From: Porticoccaceae bacterium
GTDB taxonomy: Bacteria; Pseudomonadota; Gammaproteobacteria; Pseudomonadales; Porticoccaceae
Assembly: GCA_021773435.1 (NCBI GenBank)
Contig: JAJFKC010000030.1
Location: 1 to 64,000, forward strand
DNA length: 64,000 nucleotides
Direction of reading: 5' to 3'
The notes under the pieces were generated by a model. The model saw only the letters and a list, made by a program, of their open reading frames with translations. It did not search any database and was not told the DNA's origin. The translations under genes and the position numbers were made by a program. Of this stretch, positions 1 through 8,326 are shown piece after piece. Every line of letters starts with the position of its first letter. The first letter of the stretch is position 1.

Positions 1-84
1 TTTAGGGTGATTAGCTAACTTAACGGCTTGCCGTTTGAACTCAAGGGTATAACGATCGTAGTGACGTTTCCTGGTTTGTCCCAT
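1..84 (-). CDS. IS3-family transposase OrfA, N-terminal 28 residues (cut by window edge)
   Basis: Read on the minus strand from an ATG at 84, the frame stays open to the window edge. It begins MGQTRKRHYDRYTLEFKRQA and continues with VKLANHP. This basic start followed by a 'T-x-EFK-x-x-AVKLA' helix is typical of the helix-turn-helix OrfA of IS3-family elements, which binds the element's ends. OrfB would lie outside the window. The product is too short to judge whether the element is intact. Confidence 0.7.
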   Translation of the reverse strand, partial: MGQTRKRHYDRYTLEFKRQAVKLANHPK

Positions 85-127
85 CTTCTAGACCTCTTCG
101 ATAAACAGTCAATGACTGTCCACTAAA

Positions 128-141
128 GTGGTGCTAGTTCA
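128..141 (-). repeat. Probable terminal end of the IS3-family element
   Basis: On the minus strand the sequence TGAACTAGCACCAC, followed by TTTAGTGGACAGT, sits about 45 bp before the OrfA start. IS3-family elements usually begin with TG and carry a GGACAG-like block near orfA, so the element probably ends at 141. The other end is outside the window, so the inverted repeat could not be compared. Confidence 0.4.
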
Positions 142-167
142 GCGCCCTTTAATTCAAGCGTTAGCTC
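142..167 (+). other. Right half of an integron attC site, truncated by the IS
   Basis: The stretch ends with AATTCAAGC followed by GTTAGCTC, the usual right-hand end of an attC site (L'-spacer-R'). The crossover G is base 160 and the next cassette starts at 161. The left half of this attC is missing, apparently replaced by the IS end. GTTAGCTC at 160-167 is exactly complementary to GAGCTAAC at 838-845, as expected for the two ends of a single cassette. Confidence 0.65.
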
Positions 168-202
168 TTAAAAACCGACAATTCACGCATACTATTGCAA
201 TC

Positions 203-218
203 TAATGTAATTACATTA
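203..218. promoter_or_regulatory. 16-bp perfect palindrome upstream of mazE, likely autoregulatory operator
   Basis: TAATGTAA followed directly by TTACATTA forms a perfect palindrome 38 bp before the mazE start, in a very AT-rich stretch that could also supply the -10 region. MazE-type antitoxins use an AbrB-fold dimer to bind palindromes in their own promoter, so autoregulation is likely. Binding is inferred. Confidence 0.5.
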
Positions 219-255
219 TAATTACTATAATATGCATATTTTATGAGGCGCAGTT

Positions 256-510
256 ATGGCACATTTAGTTAAAATTGGTAATTCTCAAGGCATTAGAATT
301 CCTAAACCACTAATACAGCAAGCCCATCTAGAGGGGAAAGAACTTGATATACAGGTAGTAAATCAAGGCCTTTTGGTTACCCCAAGTAAAAAGCCAAGAG
401 AAAACTGGAAAAAAACTATTGAAACAATCCTTGCAAGCAGCGGTACAGAAATAACTGACAGTGAATGGCTAGATGCAACATTAACATCAGATGAAGACCT
501 GGAGTGGTAA
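256..510 (+). CDS. mazE: MazE/PemI-type antitoxin
   Basis: The 84-residue product begins MAHLVKIGNSQGIRIPK, the AbrB/MazE swapped-hairpin DNA-binding fold (residues 1-45) with the characteristic KIGNSxGIRIPK motif. The acidic C-terminus (DSEWLDATLTSDEDLEW) would wrap around and neutralise the toxin. A GAGG ribosome site lies 7 bp before the ATG. The stop overlaps the mazF start by one base (TAATG), so the two are translationally coupled. The pair sits inside an integron cassette (161-890), where such modules stabilise arrays. The family is clear; the target of regulation is inferred. Confidence 0.9.
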   Translation: MAHLVKIGNSQGIRIPKPLIQQAHLEGKELDIQVVNQGLLVTPSKKPRENWKKTIETILASSGTEITDSEWLDATLTSDEDLEW

Positions 511-833
511 TGACATCCGTTACCCGATTTCAGGTTTGGCTCGTCAGCTTAAATCCTACTAAAAGCAAAGAAATAAACAAAACAAGACCATGCGTTGTCA
601 TTTCTCCAAATGAAATGTCTGCATTATCAACTGTACTAGTTGCACCTATGACCACCAAAGGCTTTGACTTCCCTTGCAGAATCAAATGTAAATTTAAAAA
701 TAAAAATGGGTTAATTCTTTTAGATCAAGTTAGAGCCGTTGATAAATCGAGATTGGTAAAAAAATTAGGCTCAATTAATGAAAAAACTCAAGTAGAATTA
801 TGCAACACTCTTCAAGAATTATTCGCATATTAA
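510..833 (+). CDS. mazF: MazF/PemK-type mRNA endoribonuclease toxin
   Basis: The product (107 residues from ATG 510) has the family landmarks: 'GxVWLVxLNP'-like start (FQVWLVSLNP), the conserved RPCVVISPNEM loop, VLVAPMTT, and LLDQVRAVDKSRL, which carries the conserved D-Q-R-D-x-R stretch. MazF toxins cleave single-stranded mRNA at short motifs and are held inactive by MazE. An earlier GTG at 504 is in frame, but the ATG overlapping the mazE stop is the better start. Length is normal and no key residue is missing, so the toxin is probably active. Confidence 0.9.
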   Translation: MTSVTRFQVWLVSLNPTKSKEINKTRPCVVISPNEMSALSTVLVAPMTTKGFDFPCRIKCKFKNKNGLILLDQVRAVDKSRLVKKLGSINEKTQVELCNTLQELFAY

Positions 834-837
834 AATT

Positions 838-896
838 GAGCTAACAATTAGCTAAAGCGGACGTAAAAAACACGCCGCTTAGCAAGGCCGTTGAGT
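838..896 (+). other. attC recombination site of the mazEF cassette
   Basis: R'' is GAGCTAAC (838-845). L'' GCTAAAGCGGACG (851-863) pairs with L' CGCCGCTTAGC (873-883) over 11 bp, leaving two unpaired A bases on one arm. Such extrahelical bases are the hallmark that lets the integrase pick the bottom strand. The loop is 864-872 and R' is GTTGAGT (890-896), which fits GTTRRRY. The length of about 59 bp is canonical. Confidence 0.75.
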
Positions 897-1028
897 ATCA
901 GCGCCCAACAAATCTACAACTGGCGACGTCAGTTTAATCGACTTTCTGACAAGCAATTTAACGCGGTCGACGGTGCCGATTACTCCAGGAAAGAGCGTGA
1001 GAAGCTGCGTAAATTACACGGCCTTTGA
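897..1028 (+). pseudogene. IS3-family OrfA, C-terminal remnant
   Basis: The plus-strand frame reads ISAQQIYNWRRQFNRLSDKQ and then FNAVDGADYSRKEREKLRKL before a stop at 1026-1028. The W-R-R-Q-F helix and the D-Y-S-x-K-E-x-E-x-L-R-K-L segment are typical of the middle of IS3-family OrfA, just before its leucine zipper. There is no start codon with a ribosome site and no OrfB, so this is a fragment. It abuts the attC core site at 890-896, which suggests insertion into or next to the cassette junction. Whether it derives from the same element as the one at position 1 cannot be told. Confidence 0.6.
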
Positions 1029-1095
1029 GCAAGAATAAATCAGGGGATAACCCAGCCTGGTTTTCGAAAATCCACTTGTCAGCGCAATTTATAAA

Positions 1096-1134
1096 CAAAA
1101 AAGCGGGAATACCGCTACCAATATCCCCGCTTTT
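1096..1134 (-). terminator. Rho-independent terminator after the monooxygenase operon
   Basis: On the minus strand AAAGCGGGGATA (1133-1122) pairs with TATTCCCGCTTT (1111-1100): a 12-bp stem with one G-U pair, followed by a T-rich run. It lies 26 bp after the stop of the 1160-3025 gene and would end minus-strand transcription there. Confidence 0.8.
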
Positions 1135-1159
1135 ATCCAGCTAGTAAATCGTAGGTTAC

Positions 1160-3025
1160 TTATGAAACCTCCAGCCCTTTAAGCGAACCTTCATTCCGCC
1201 AATCTTCCAGAATTTTAAAAAACTCGATTGGCCCACCGCCGTATTGATTGGTAAGGAAATTATTTTTGTTGACACCACCCTTGCCTTCATTGTTGTAGTA
1301 ACCGGGCGTACAGGCCTCAAAAAAATCGGTGTTGTTATGGGCCTTTTGATCGATGACATCGCACCAGGTGTCTTCTGCTTGCTGGCTAGCTTCGATCGCC
1401 CCAATATCGTTATTCAGGCAGTGATCTACCACGTAGGCAATATGCATCGCTTGTTCATCAAGCGTGTGAGGCAGGCTGACCGTCAGGCCAGTCTGAAACA
1501 AACCCATGAAGAAGCAATTTGGAAAATCATGGCTGAACAGACCATGCATGGTGGAAGGTGCATCGGCCCACTTCTCACTCAAATTGGTGTCATTGCGACC
1601 GACAATATCGAAACCCGACGCGCTGGTGAAACTGGTGCCGGTTTCAAAGCCGGTGGCGATAATTAAACAATCGAGTTCGTAAACCTTGCCATCTACCACC
1701 ACACCTTGTTCATTGACCTCCTCTACACCTTTACCGTCGGTATCGACCAGGGTGACACTGGGTCGATTAAAGGTCTTCAGGTAGTCATCATGGAAACAGG
1801 GGCGCTTGCAGAAAGGCCGATAATAGGCCTTAAGATTTTGAGCGGTATCTTTGTCCACCACGATGGCATCAACACGATCACGTATCTCTTCCATCTTCTG
1901 TAAATCGGTGAGTTCCTTGAGTGCGGCTTTTTCCTCGGTGGTCATTTTTGCTCGGGCTTCACCGTCGCGCATCGCACCGATCTGACGGCCAAAGAGATCG
2001 GTCCAGCCATCATCGACTAGATCCTCAGCCTGATAACCACCATTGGTGATGATATTGAAGTTCTCCATGCGTCTTGCCTGCCAACCCGGCTCAAGCGACT
2101 CTACCCATTTAGGATTGGTAGGGTGATTGCCTCTAACATCGATAGCCGAAGGCGTGCGCTGGAAGACATAAAGCTCTTTCGACCATTCACCCAAAGCAGG
2201 AATACATTGGAGAGCGGTCGGACCGGTGCCGATAATACCCACTCGTTTGTCTTTTAGACCGGTCATATCGCCCATGGTATTGCCACCGGTATAGTTAAAA
2301 TCCCAGCGGCTGGTGTGGAAGGTATGTCCTTTAAACTGGGTAATGCCAGCAATACGTGGCAGTTTTGGTTTGGCTAATATGCCGGTCGCCATGGGCACGA
2401 AACGCGCCTTGATGACGTCGCCCCGATCAGTGCTGACTATCCAGCGTTTGCTGTCCTCATCCCAACGCATGTTCGTCACACCGGTCTGCATCAGGGCACC
2501 ATCGTAAAGACTATATTCTTTGGCGATAGCCAAACTGTGGTCAAGAATCTCTGGGCCAAAGGAATACTTTTCCTTGGGCATGTATTTGAGTTTTTCGAGG
2601 AGTGGCAAATAAAGATAAGACTCTACATCGCATTGCGCACCGGGGTAGCGGTTCCAGTACCAGGTGCCGCCGAAATCACCGCCTTTTTCAATGCAGCAAA
2701 TGCTTGCCACACCCGCCTCACGTAAATGCGCGCCAACCAGCAAGCCGCCAAAACCGCCGCCTATGATGGCGACATCCACTTCTTTCTCTACCGAATCACG
2801 GGTAAAACCGGGTTCCACAAAAGGGTCATCATCAAAAACGTCAAGCTCGCCGCTTAATTCTTGATACTGGGCAAAGCCTTCGGGCCGAACTCGTTTGTCT
2901 CTTTCATGGGCGTATTTATCTCGCAGGGCATCGGGATCAAAGCCCAACTTCCCAGAAGCCAGCTTCTCAGCGACCGCGCTGTCTGCTGGGTAATCTGCAA
3001 ATTTCTTTAATGGTTCATTACTCAT
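1160..3025 (-). CDS. Type I Baeyer-Villiger monooxygenase (first of two paralogues)
   Basis: The 621-residue flavoprotein should insert oxygen next to a ketone carbonyl using FAD, NADPH and O2, giving an ester or lactone. It has an FAD Rossmann motif GGGFGG at residues 89-94, GTWYWNRYPGAQCD at about 120-133, the Baeyer-Villiger fingerprint FKGHTFHTSRWD at 231-242, a second (NADPH) Rossmann motif GIIGTGPTA at 263-271, and IIATGFETGT towards the C-terminus. The extra N-terminal segment of about 80 residues is like that of large-ring or steroid monooxygenases (cyclopentadecanone/cyclododecanone types). The ribosome site is AGGGAG before ATG 3025. It lies downstream of a paralogue and of hydrolases that could act on the products. 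The substrate is unknown. Confidence 0.88.
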   Translation of the reverse strand: MSNEPLKKFADYPADSAVAEKLASGKLGFDPDALRDKYAHERDKRVRPEGFAQYQELSGELDVFDDDPFVEPGFTRDSVEKEVDVAIIGGGFGGLLVGAHLREAGVASICCIEKGGDFGGTWYWNRYPGAQCDVESYLYLPLLEKLKYMPKEKYSFGPEILDHSLAIAKEYSLYDGALMQTGVTNMRWDEDSKRWIVSTDRGDVIKARFVPMATGILAKPKLPRIAGITQFKGHTFHTSRWDFNYTGGNTMGDMTGLKDKRVGIIGTGPTALQCIPALGEWSKELYVFQRTPSAIDVRGNHPTNPKWVESLEPGWQARRMENFNIITNGGYQAEDLVDDGWTDLFGRQIGAMRDGEARAKMTTEEKAALKELTDLQKMEEIRDRVDAIVVDKDTAQNLKAYYRPFCKRPCFHDDYLKTFNRPSVTLVDTDGKGVEEVNEQGVVVDGKVYELDCLIIATGFETGTSFTSASGFDIVGRNDTNLSEKWADAPSTMHGLFSHDFPNCFFMGLFQTGLTVSLPHTLDEQAMHIAYVVDHCLNNDIGAIEASQQAEDTWCDVIDQKAHNNTDFFEACTPGYYNNEGKGGVNKNNFLTNQYGGGPIEFFKILEDWRNEGSLKGLEVS

Positions 3026-3200
3026 AAATGTAATCTCCCTAGCAATGTGTGATTTATCAATTTTGTACCAGGCCGCTCGCCTTGTATATGGCCTCAGGAA
3101 TTCTTACTCGCTACCTGGTGGTAGCCTGTGAGTTTTAATCCGGTAAAAAAGCCCCGGATGCTTTTTCCGCAGCCAGGGCTATACTTATCATATTTCAGCT

Positions 3201-3225
3201 GAGCCCCCGGACAAACCGGGGACTC
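3201..3225. terminator. GC-rich hairpin between the two monooxygenase genes
   Basis: CCCCGG (3205-3210) and CCGGGG (3216-3221) form a stem with a 5-base loop, extended by GAG/CTC after one mismatch. No T-run follows on either side, so it is more likely an attenuating or mRNA-stabilising hairpin than a full terminator. It sits just after the stop of the upstream gene (3239). Confidence 0.35.
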
Positions 3226-3238
3226 CTCTGAAAACCTG

Positions 3239-5053
3239 CTAGTTAACCTCCATACCCTCGAGGTTTCCTTCTTCCCGCCAATCCTTGAGAATCTTGAAGA
3301 ATTGCACAGCACCCCCACCATACTGGCCTGAAATAAAGCCGTTTTTGTTAGCGCCGCCACCTTCGTTGTTGTAATAACCGGGCGTGCACTGAACCAGCAA
3401 CTGCTCAGTTTTATCGCCGTAGCTCTCACAGATAGCACACCATTCGTCTTCCCCCTCCTGGGTAGCCTCAACCGTTTGTGCGCCTCTGGTTCTCGCCTCG
3501 TTAACGATATAAGCCATTTGACTGGCCTGCTCGTCGAGCATATGGGTTGCGTTCGGCGTAACACCGGTCTGGGTGAATCCGAGCACAAAGCAATTAGGGA
3601 AGTCATGGGTGGTTAAACCGTGGTGGGTACGCAGACCATTAGCCCATTTCTCACTCAACTTGGTGCCGTTTTTACCGATCAAATCATAACCGGACTGGCT
3701 GGTATAACTGGTGCCCGTCTCAAAGCCGGTGGAGAAAATCAGGCAATCCACTTCGTATTCCACACCGTTGACAATGACGCCTGTTTCCGTGATTTCGTCG
3801 ACGCCCTGACCAGCAGTGTCGACCAGAGTAACGCTGGGGCGGTTATAGGTTTGCAGGTATTCATCGTGGAAACCGGGGCGCTTACAGAACTGCCTATAGT
3901 AAGCCTTGAGGTTTTCTGCGGTTTCCTGATCTTCAACGATGCTTGACGCACGGTCGCGAATTTCCTGCATCTTCTGGAAATCACCCAATTCAAAGACTTC
4001 GTCTCTTTGCTCATCGGTTAAATCATCGACATTACCGACGACAATACCACCGATATTGCGGAAAATATCGGTCCAGCCATCGCCGACCATATCGTCATCG
4101 GTATAGGCGCCACCCAATGTCTGGTTAAAGTTCTCGACACGCCGTTTGTGCCAGCCCGGTGTCAGTTTTGCTTTCCAGGCAGGGTCGGTGGGGGCGTTGT
4201 GCCTGGCATCCACCGACGTTGGCGTGCGCTGGAATACATACAGCGCTTTTGAATCTTCACCGAGGTGGGGAATGCACTGAATGGCGGTAGCCCCAGTACC
4301 GATAATGCCAACGCGCTTATCGTTCAGATTAGTCATGCCGCCCTCACAGCTACCGCCTGTGTATCCGTAATCCCAGCGGCCAGTGTGAAAGGTATGGCCC
4401 TTAAACTTTTCAACACCGGGAATGCCAGGTAACTTCGGACGGGTCAGTGGACCGTTAGCCATGGTTATATATTGGGCTTTCATAGCATCGCCGCGATTGG
4501 TGTAGATAATCCAGCGTTTAATATTCTCGTCCCAGTTAATCTCAGTGACTTCAGTCTGGAAACAGGTATCTTTGTACAGGTCGTAATGCTTGGCAATATC
4601 AATACTGTGTTGCAATAATTCCGGCGCATGGGCGTAGCGTTCACTAGGCACGTAGTCCAGCTCGTCAAGTAGCGGCATATAAACATAGGCTTCAATATCG
4701 CACTGAGCGCCGGGGTAGCGATTCCAGTACCAGGTGCCGCCAAAGTCACCGGCCTTGTCTATCATACGAATACTTTCAACACCGATCTCACGCAGACGAG
4801 CACCGGCCAGCAGGCCACCATAGCCGCCACCAATAATCGCGAATTCAACTTCATCAGTGAGTGGCTCGCGCTCAAAAGGCTCGGCATAGTGATCAATCAT
4901 GTACTCGGCCAGCTCGCCAACAGCGTCTTTATATTGGCCGAAACCTTCTTTCTTAATGCGCTTGTCGCGCTCGAAATTATATTTTTCGCGCAGCACGGCG
5001 GGGTCAAAGCCGAGTTCTGCTGGGTCGGTTGAATAGGGTTTTGCTTCACTCAT
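3239..5053 (-). CDS. Type I Baeyer-Villiger monooxygenase (second paralogue)
   Basis: The 604-residue protein has the same layout as its neighbour: GGGYGG at residues 75-80, GTWYWNRYPGAQCD at about 106-119, fingerprint FKGHTFHTGRWD at 217-228, second dinucleotide fold GIIGTGATA at 249-257 and a late FSTGFETGTSY segment. The N-terminal block (LGFDPAVLREKYNFERDKR) also matches the paralogue (LGFDPDALRDKYAHERDKR), so the pair arose by tandem duplication. The ribosome site is GAGAGG before ATG 5053. It is 213 bp upstream of the other copy and 114 bp downstream of an amidohydrolase on the same strand, so a shared transcript is plausible. The divergence suggests different substrates or different steps. 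Confidence 0.88.
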   Translation of the reverse strand: MSEAKPYSTDPAELGFDPAVLREKYNFERDKRIKKEGFGQYKDAVGELAEYMIDHYAEPFEREPLTDEVEFAIIGGGYGGLLAGARLREIGVESIRMIDKAGDFGGTWYWNRYPGAQCDIEAYVYMPLLDELDYVPSERYAHAPELLQHSIDIAKHYDLYKDTCFQTEVTEINWDENIKRWIIYTNRGDAMKAQYITMANGPLTRPKLPGIPGVEKFKGHTFHTGRWDYGYTGGSCEGGMTNLNDKRVGIIGTGATAIQCIPHLGEDSKALYVFQRTPTSVDARHNAPTDPAWKAKLTPGWHKRRVENFNQTLGGAYTDDDMVGDGWTDIFRNIGGIVVGNVDDLTDEQRDEVFELGDFQKMQEIRDRASSIVEDQETAENLKAYYRQFCKRPGFHDEYLQTYNRPSVTLVDTAGQGVDEITETGVIVNGVEYEVDCLIFSTGFETGTSYTSQSGYDLIGKNGTKLSEKWANGLRTHHGLTTHDFPNCFVLGFTQTGVTPNATHMLDEQASQMAYIVNEARTRGAQTVEATQEGEDEWCAICESYGDKTEQLLVQCTPGYYNNEGGGANKNGFISGQYGGGAVQFFKILKDWREEGNLEGMEVN

Positions 5054-5167
5054 CGTTACTACCTCTCATATTGAAATGTTTAAATAAAATTCTGTATTTG
5101 TTGGCTCAGGCGACATTATAAACTGGACGGTAAGCCGCGCCATATAGTGCTTTTTCGGCGATTATAG

Positions 5168-6886
5168 TCAACCCATTTGTGACAGTCGCACCACTGCGCC
5201 AGGTCTTGCACCAGTATCTTCGCCGTTTTTCATGATGACTTGCCCGGCAACCAACGTCGCCACATACCCTTCAGCGCGTTGTATCAAGCGCGAACCGCCC
5301 GCTGGTAAGTCATTAACTACTTTGGGCGCCAGACTAGTCAATCGATCTAAATCAATTAAATTAATATCAGCACGCTGGCCAGGCAGCAACTCGCCACGGT
5401 CAGTGATGCCATTGCGTCGAGCGGTGTCACGGGTTTGTTTGCGTACGGCCAGCTCCAGAGGCAAGCCTTCGGCTCTGTCTCTGGCCCAATGAGTCAGCAT
5501 ATACGTGGGTACCCCGGCATCAACGATAAAGTTGCAATGGGCTCCACCGTCGCTGCCACCGAGCATGGATGTCGGACTCAACAGCATCTCTCTCGTCGCA
5601 TCGAGGTTGCCATCAGAAAAACCAGCGGAGGCATAAAACAGGAAGGCCTGACCATTACTTTTAAGCATCAGGTCGTAGGCCAGCTCGGCGGGTTCACGCC
5701 CCTGATTCAAAGCCATGGTCTTAATATTGTTATCTGGATTCGGTTCGTAATTGGGCGTGTCACCAAGCTCAAAGGTCAGACGCCAGGGATTAACAAATAT
5801 ATTAGTCCAGGCAGTGGGTGCGGGATCTTTATCCGCCAGAATCCGCGCCTTTACTTCTGGATCGCGCAACGCAGCCAGACGTTCCGGTTGGGATAAGTTG
5901 TTTAACTCTATAAAACTGGGAAAGCGAGCAAACGGGTTTTCACTTTCAAAACTGAACAACATGCCCACCGGCCGACAGGACACCTGAGGTATTAACGTCG
6001 CACCCGCTTCGTTTGCCTCTTCTGCGAGTCGAAATGACTCGCGCCACAGGTCTGGATCTTTACCGGTCTGGGCCATCAAATAAGTAATGGGGCAACCAGC
6101 TTCTGAGGATATTTTTCGCATCAAGGCCAACTCAGATTTCTGAGCAACCGGATCACCTGATTCCACGCCAGCGGCAATAAACTCCAGCAAACCACGCCCG
6201 TAACCACCCACCGCCTGGGCGATGGCCATTAACTCGGATTCTTTGGCGAAGGTACCGGGGATAGGATCACCGGCGGGTGTCAGGTGAATGGCGGTACGCG
6301 AGGTAGAGAAACCAAGAGCACCGGCCTCCATCGCTTCTGCGACAATATCTGCCATCTGTTTGATTTCATCGTCGGTGGGATCAACATCCTGAGCGCCGCG
6401 TTCCCCCATCACAAAGGTACGCAATGCACAGTGGCCGACATAAGCACCGACGTTGATGGCCCTGGGCATACGATCCAGGGCATCGAGATATTCAGGAAAA
6501 CTGGTCCACTGCCAATCGATGCCAGCTTTCAGAGCCTGGGCAGAGATATCCTCAACCGACTCCATCAGCTCAATCATCCAGTCGCGGTGGGCTGGTTCAA
6601 CTGGAGCAAAACCAACCCCGCAATTACCCATCACTGCGGTGGTTACACCGTGCCAGCAGGATGGCGATAACAAAGGATCCCAGGTCGCCTGGCCGTCGTA
6701 ATGGGTGTGGATATCAACCCAGCCAGGCGTCACGAGTAAGCCATCGGCATCCAGGACTTCTTGCCCATCACCAGATATTTCCCCGACTGCGGTAATCTTG
6801 CCGTCGTCAATGGCAATGTCGCCAATGTACTTCGGTGAGCCAGTACCATCGACAACGGTGCCACCTTTTATAATTAGATCGTGCAT
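5168..6886 (-). CDS. D-aminoacylase-family amidohydrolase (amidohydrolase 3)
   Basis: The 572-residue metal-dependent hydrolase starts with the small beta-sandwich typical of D-aminoacylases and dihydroorotases (MHDLIIKGGTVVDGTG), then the metal-binding GWVDIHTHYDGQ (His60, His62) and the NCGVGFAPV segment (about 88-96) of the N-acyl-D-amino-acid deacylase group. A late HARD-like segment is replaced by THWARDRAEGL, and the C-terminus again folds into the sandwich (GQVIMKNGEDTGARPGAVVR). Characterised relatives hydrolyse N-acyl-D-amino acids, but many in catabolic clusters have unknown substrates, and this one's surroundings suggest an amide, ester or lactone made by the nearby monooxygenases. 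The AT-rich region 6887-7012 upstream probably holds its promoter. Confidence 0.8.
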   Translation of the reverse strand: MHDLIIKGGTVVDGTGSPKYIGDIAIDDGKITAVGEISGDGQEVLDADGLLVTPGWVDIHTHYDGQATWDPLLSPSCWHGVTTAVMGNCGVGFAPVEPAHRDWMIELMESVEDISAQALKAGIDWQWTSFPEYLDALDRMPRAINVGAYVGHCALRTFVMGERGAQDVDPTDDEIKQMADIVAEAMEAGALGFSTSRTAIHLTPAGDPIPGTFAKESELMAIAQAVGGYGRGLLEFIAAGVESGDPVAQKSELALMRKISSEAGCPITYLMAQTGKDPDLWRESFRLAEEANEAGATLIPQVSCRPVGMLFSFESENPFARFPSFIELNNLSQPERLAALRDPEVKARILADKDPAPTAWTNIFVNPWRLTFELGDTPNYEPNPDNNIKTMALNQGREPAELAYDLMLKSNGQAFLFYASAGFSDGNLDATREMLLSPTSMLGGSDGGAHCNFIVDAGVPTYMLTHWARDRAEGLPLELAVRKQTRDTARRNGITDRGELLPGQRADINLIDLDRLTSLAPKVVNDLPAGGSRLIQRAEGYVATLVAGQVIMKNGEDTGARPGAVVRLSQMG

Positions 6887-7012
6887 CAGCTATATCTCAC
6901 TATAAATAATTTATTAATATTATTAATATGTTACCCAGTATTAGTAATCTATATTCTAGTTTATGCTTCGCATATTCCAGGGTGAATATTGACCTAAGAT
7001 ACTTAATAAAAC

Positions 7013-8326
7013 TCAAACAGCCTGAATGGGCGTAATACCAAATTGCGCAGCAGCATTGCCACCCAACATACGGGCAATAGTGTCTTGCTTGATACCTGCT
7101 TCACTCAATAACTCAATGGCCTCCCAGGCGCTGGTGGTGTCCTGCTGTGGATAGTTTGAACCCCAGACAACCTTCTCGATATAGTCCTCTGATAACTGCT
7201 GAACCATTCTTTCCTGGGCATCAAAGCCGAGCATGACCTCACCCTCTTCCCACATTTCTTCCGGATCGGTGCGCACCGGGTAGGCGTGCAGCAAAGGGAA
7301 TGTCAATGCTGAGGCTTCCATTTTTTCGAGGATTTCTTCCATCCACGAGGCCTTGCCGTGAGCCATCACCACTTTCATTTTTGGATAACGCTCCATGACG
7401 GTAAAACCAATCAGCGCCGCACCGACAAACATATGGTTATCGAGCCAGGGAGAAATAACCTGAGACATGGGATGGCCTAACTCGCCCGCCGCCAAAAACC
7501 CCAGGTTGCCACCATTGCCGCCACCGGCATCCGGTCCACCGCCAGCTTCAGCCAATAGCGTCGCCTTGGTCAATCGAGTTTTCATCTTCTCCATAAACTG
7601 ACCATGGGAGGTCCATTCTGGATTCCACCAACCATTGGCTGGGTGCACGGCCGCGGTAATTTCCAGCTCTTCGAGCGCGGCCCACAGGGGATCATAATAA
7701 GGATGGGTGAAATATCGATCTTCAATAAACATCGGCCGGATAAAGGCACCCTTAAAACAGGCGATTTGAGCGATGCGTTCCAGTTCTTCACGGGCAAAGT
7801 CGAGGTTTTGCAAAGGGATCATGGCGACGGCAAATAAGCGTTCCGGCGCAGCGGCACAAAAATCCGCTATCCAGTCATTGTAGGCCCGGGCCAACGCATA
7901 TGACACATCCGGGTCTTCGATCAGATGGAAACCTTCCGCAAACCAGGTCGGATACAACACCGTTTGGTCGATCCCCATAGCATCCATATCTTTCAGACGG
8001 GCCTGGGGGTCCGATGCACCCTGGGTTTTATCATGGCGCACATCGGGGTCGAGATCACCGACATCCTCCCAGCTCATACCAGGTTGCCAAATGGCGTGGC
8101 GAGGAATATTGATATTCATGGTGTCGCGAAAGATTTTGCCATTTACTTTGAGATAGGCGTTGCTCTTACCCTCTTCCCGCCACAGGGCAAATTTACCCAG
8201 AGTACGGTACTCAGGATCGAGATACTTTGTCCAGATATCCTGTGTTTCAACGATGTGTGAATCGCTGTCTAGCACTGAAAATGATTTTTGCTTTCCGTTA
8301 GGTGCCTGGCCGTTGCTTGAGGACAT
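7013..8326 (-). CDS. Amidohydrolase-2 family metal-dependent hydrolase
   Basis: The 437-residue TIM-barrel protein belongs to the amidohydrolase-related/ACMSD-like group (Amidohydro_2). Visible landmarks are the first-strand motif LDSDSHIVETQDIW, a mid-barrel His in AAVHPANGWWNPEW, and a late Asp/Asn region GSNYPQQDTTSAWE, where characterised members place the last metal ligand (usually Asp). The usual D-x-H of strand 1 reads D-S-H here, so one ligand pair is kept. The start overlaps the stop of the upstream gene (TAATG at 8328-8324), so the two are translationally coupled and may act together. Members hydrolyse or decarboxylate cyclic or acidic substrates; the substrate here is unknown. Confidence 0.75.
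   Translation of the reverse strand: MSSSNGQAPNGKQKSFSVLDSDSHIVETQDIWTKYLDPEYRTLGKFALWREEGKSNAYLKVNGKIFRDTMNINIPRHAIWQPGMSWEDVGDLDPDVRHDKTQGASDPQARLKDMDAMGIDQTVLYPTWFAEGFHLIEDPDVSYALARAYNDWIADFCAAAPERLFAVAMIPLQNLDFAREELERIAQIACFKGAFIRPMFIEDRYFTHPYYDPLWAALEELEITAAVHPANGWWNPEWTSHGQFMEKMKTRLTKATLLAEAGGGPDAGGGNGGNLGFLAAGELGHPMSQVISPWLDNHMFVGAALIGFTVMERYPKMKVVMAHGKASWMEEILEKMEASALTFPLLHAYPVRTDPEEMWEEGEVMLGFDAQERMVQQLSEDYIEKVVWGSNYPQQDTTSAWEAIELLSEAGIKQDTIARMLGGNAAAQFGITPIQAV

Larger units (their letters stand above)
161..890 (+). mobile_element. Integron-type gene cassette carrying mazEF
   Basis: The unit starts just after the G of a GTTAGCTC core site and ends at the G of a second core site (GTTGAGT, 890-896) preceded by a full attC hairpin. 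It holds one toxin-antitoxin operon and little else, which is typical of cassettes in chromosomal integron arrays. No integrase gene is in the window, so this is a cassette outside a visible integron platform, or an array interrupted by IS elements. The match between its first bases and its own attC R'' box is the strongest evidence. Confidence 0.7.
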
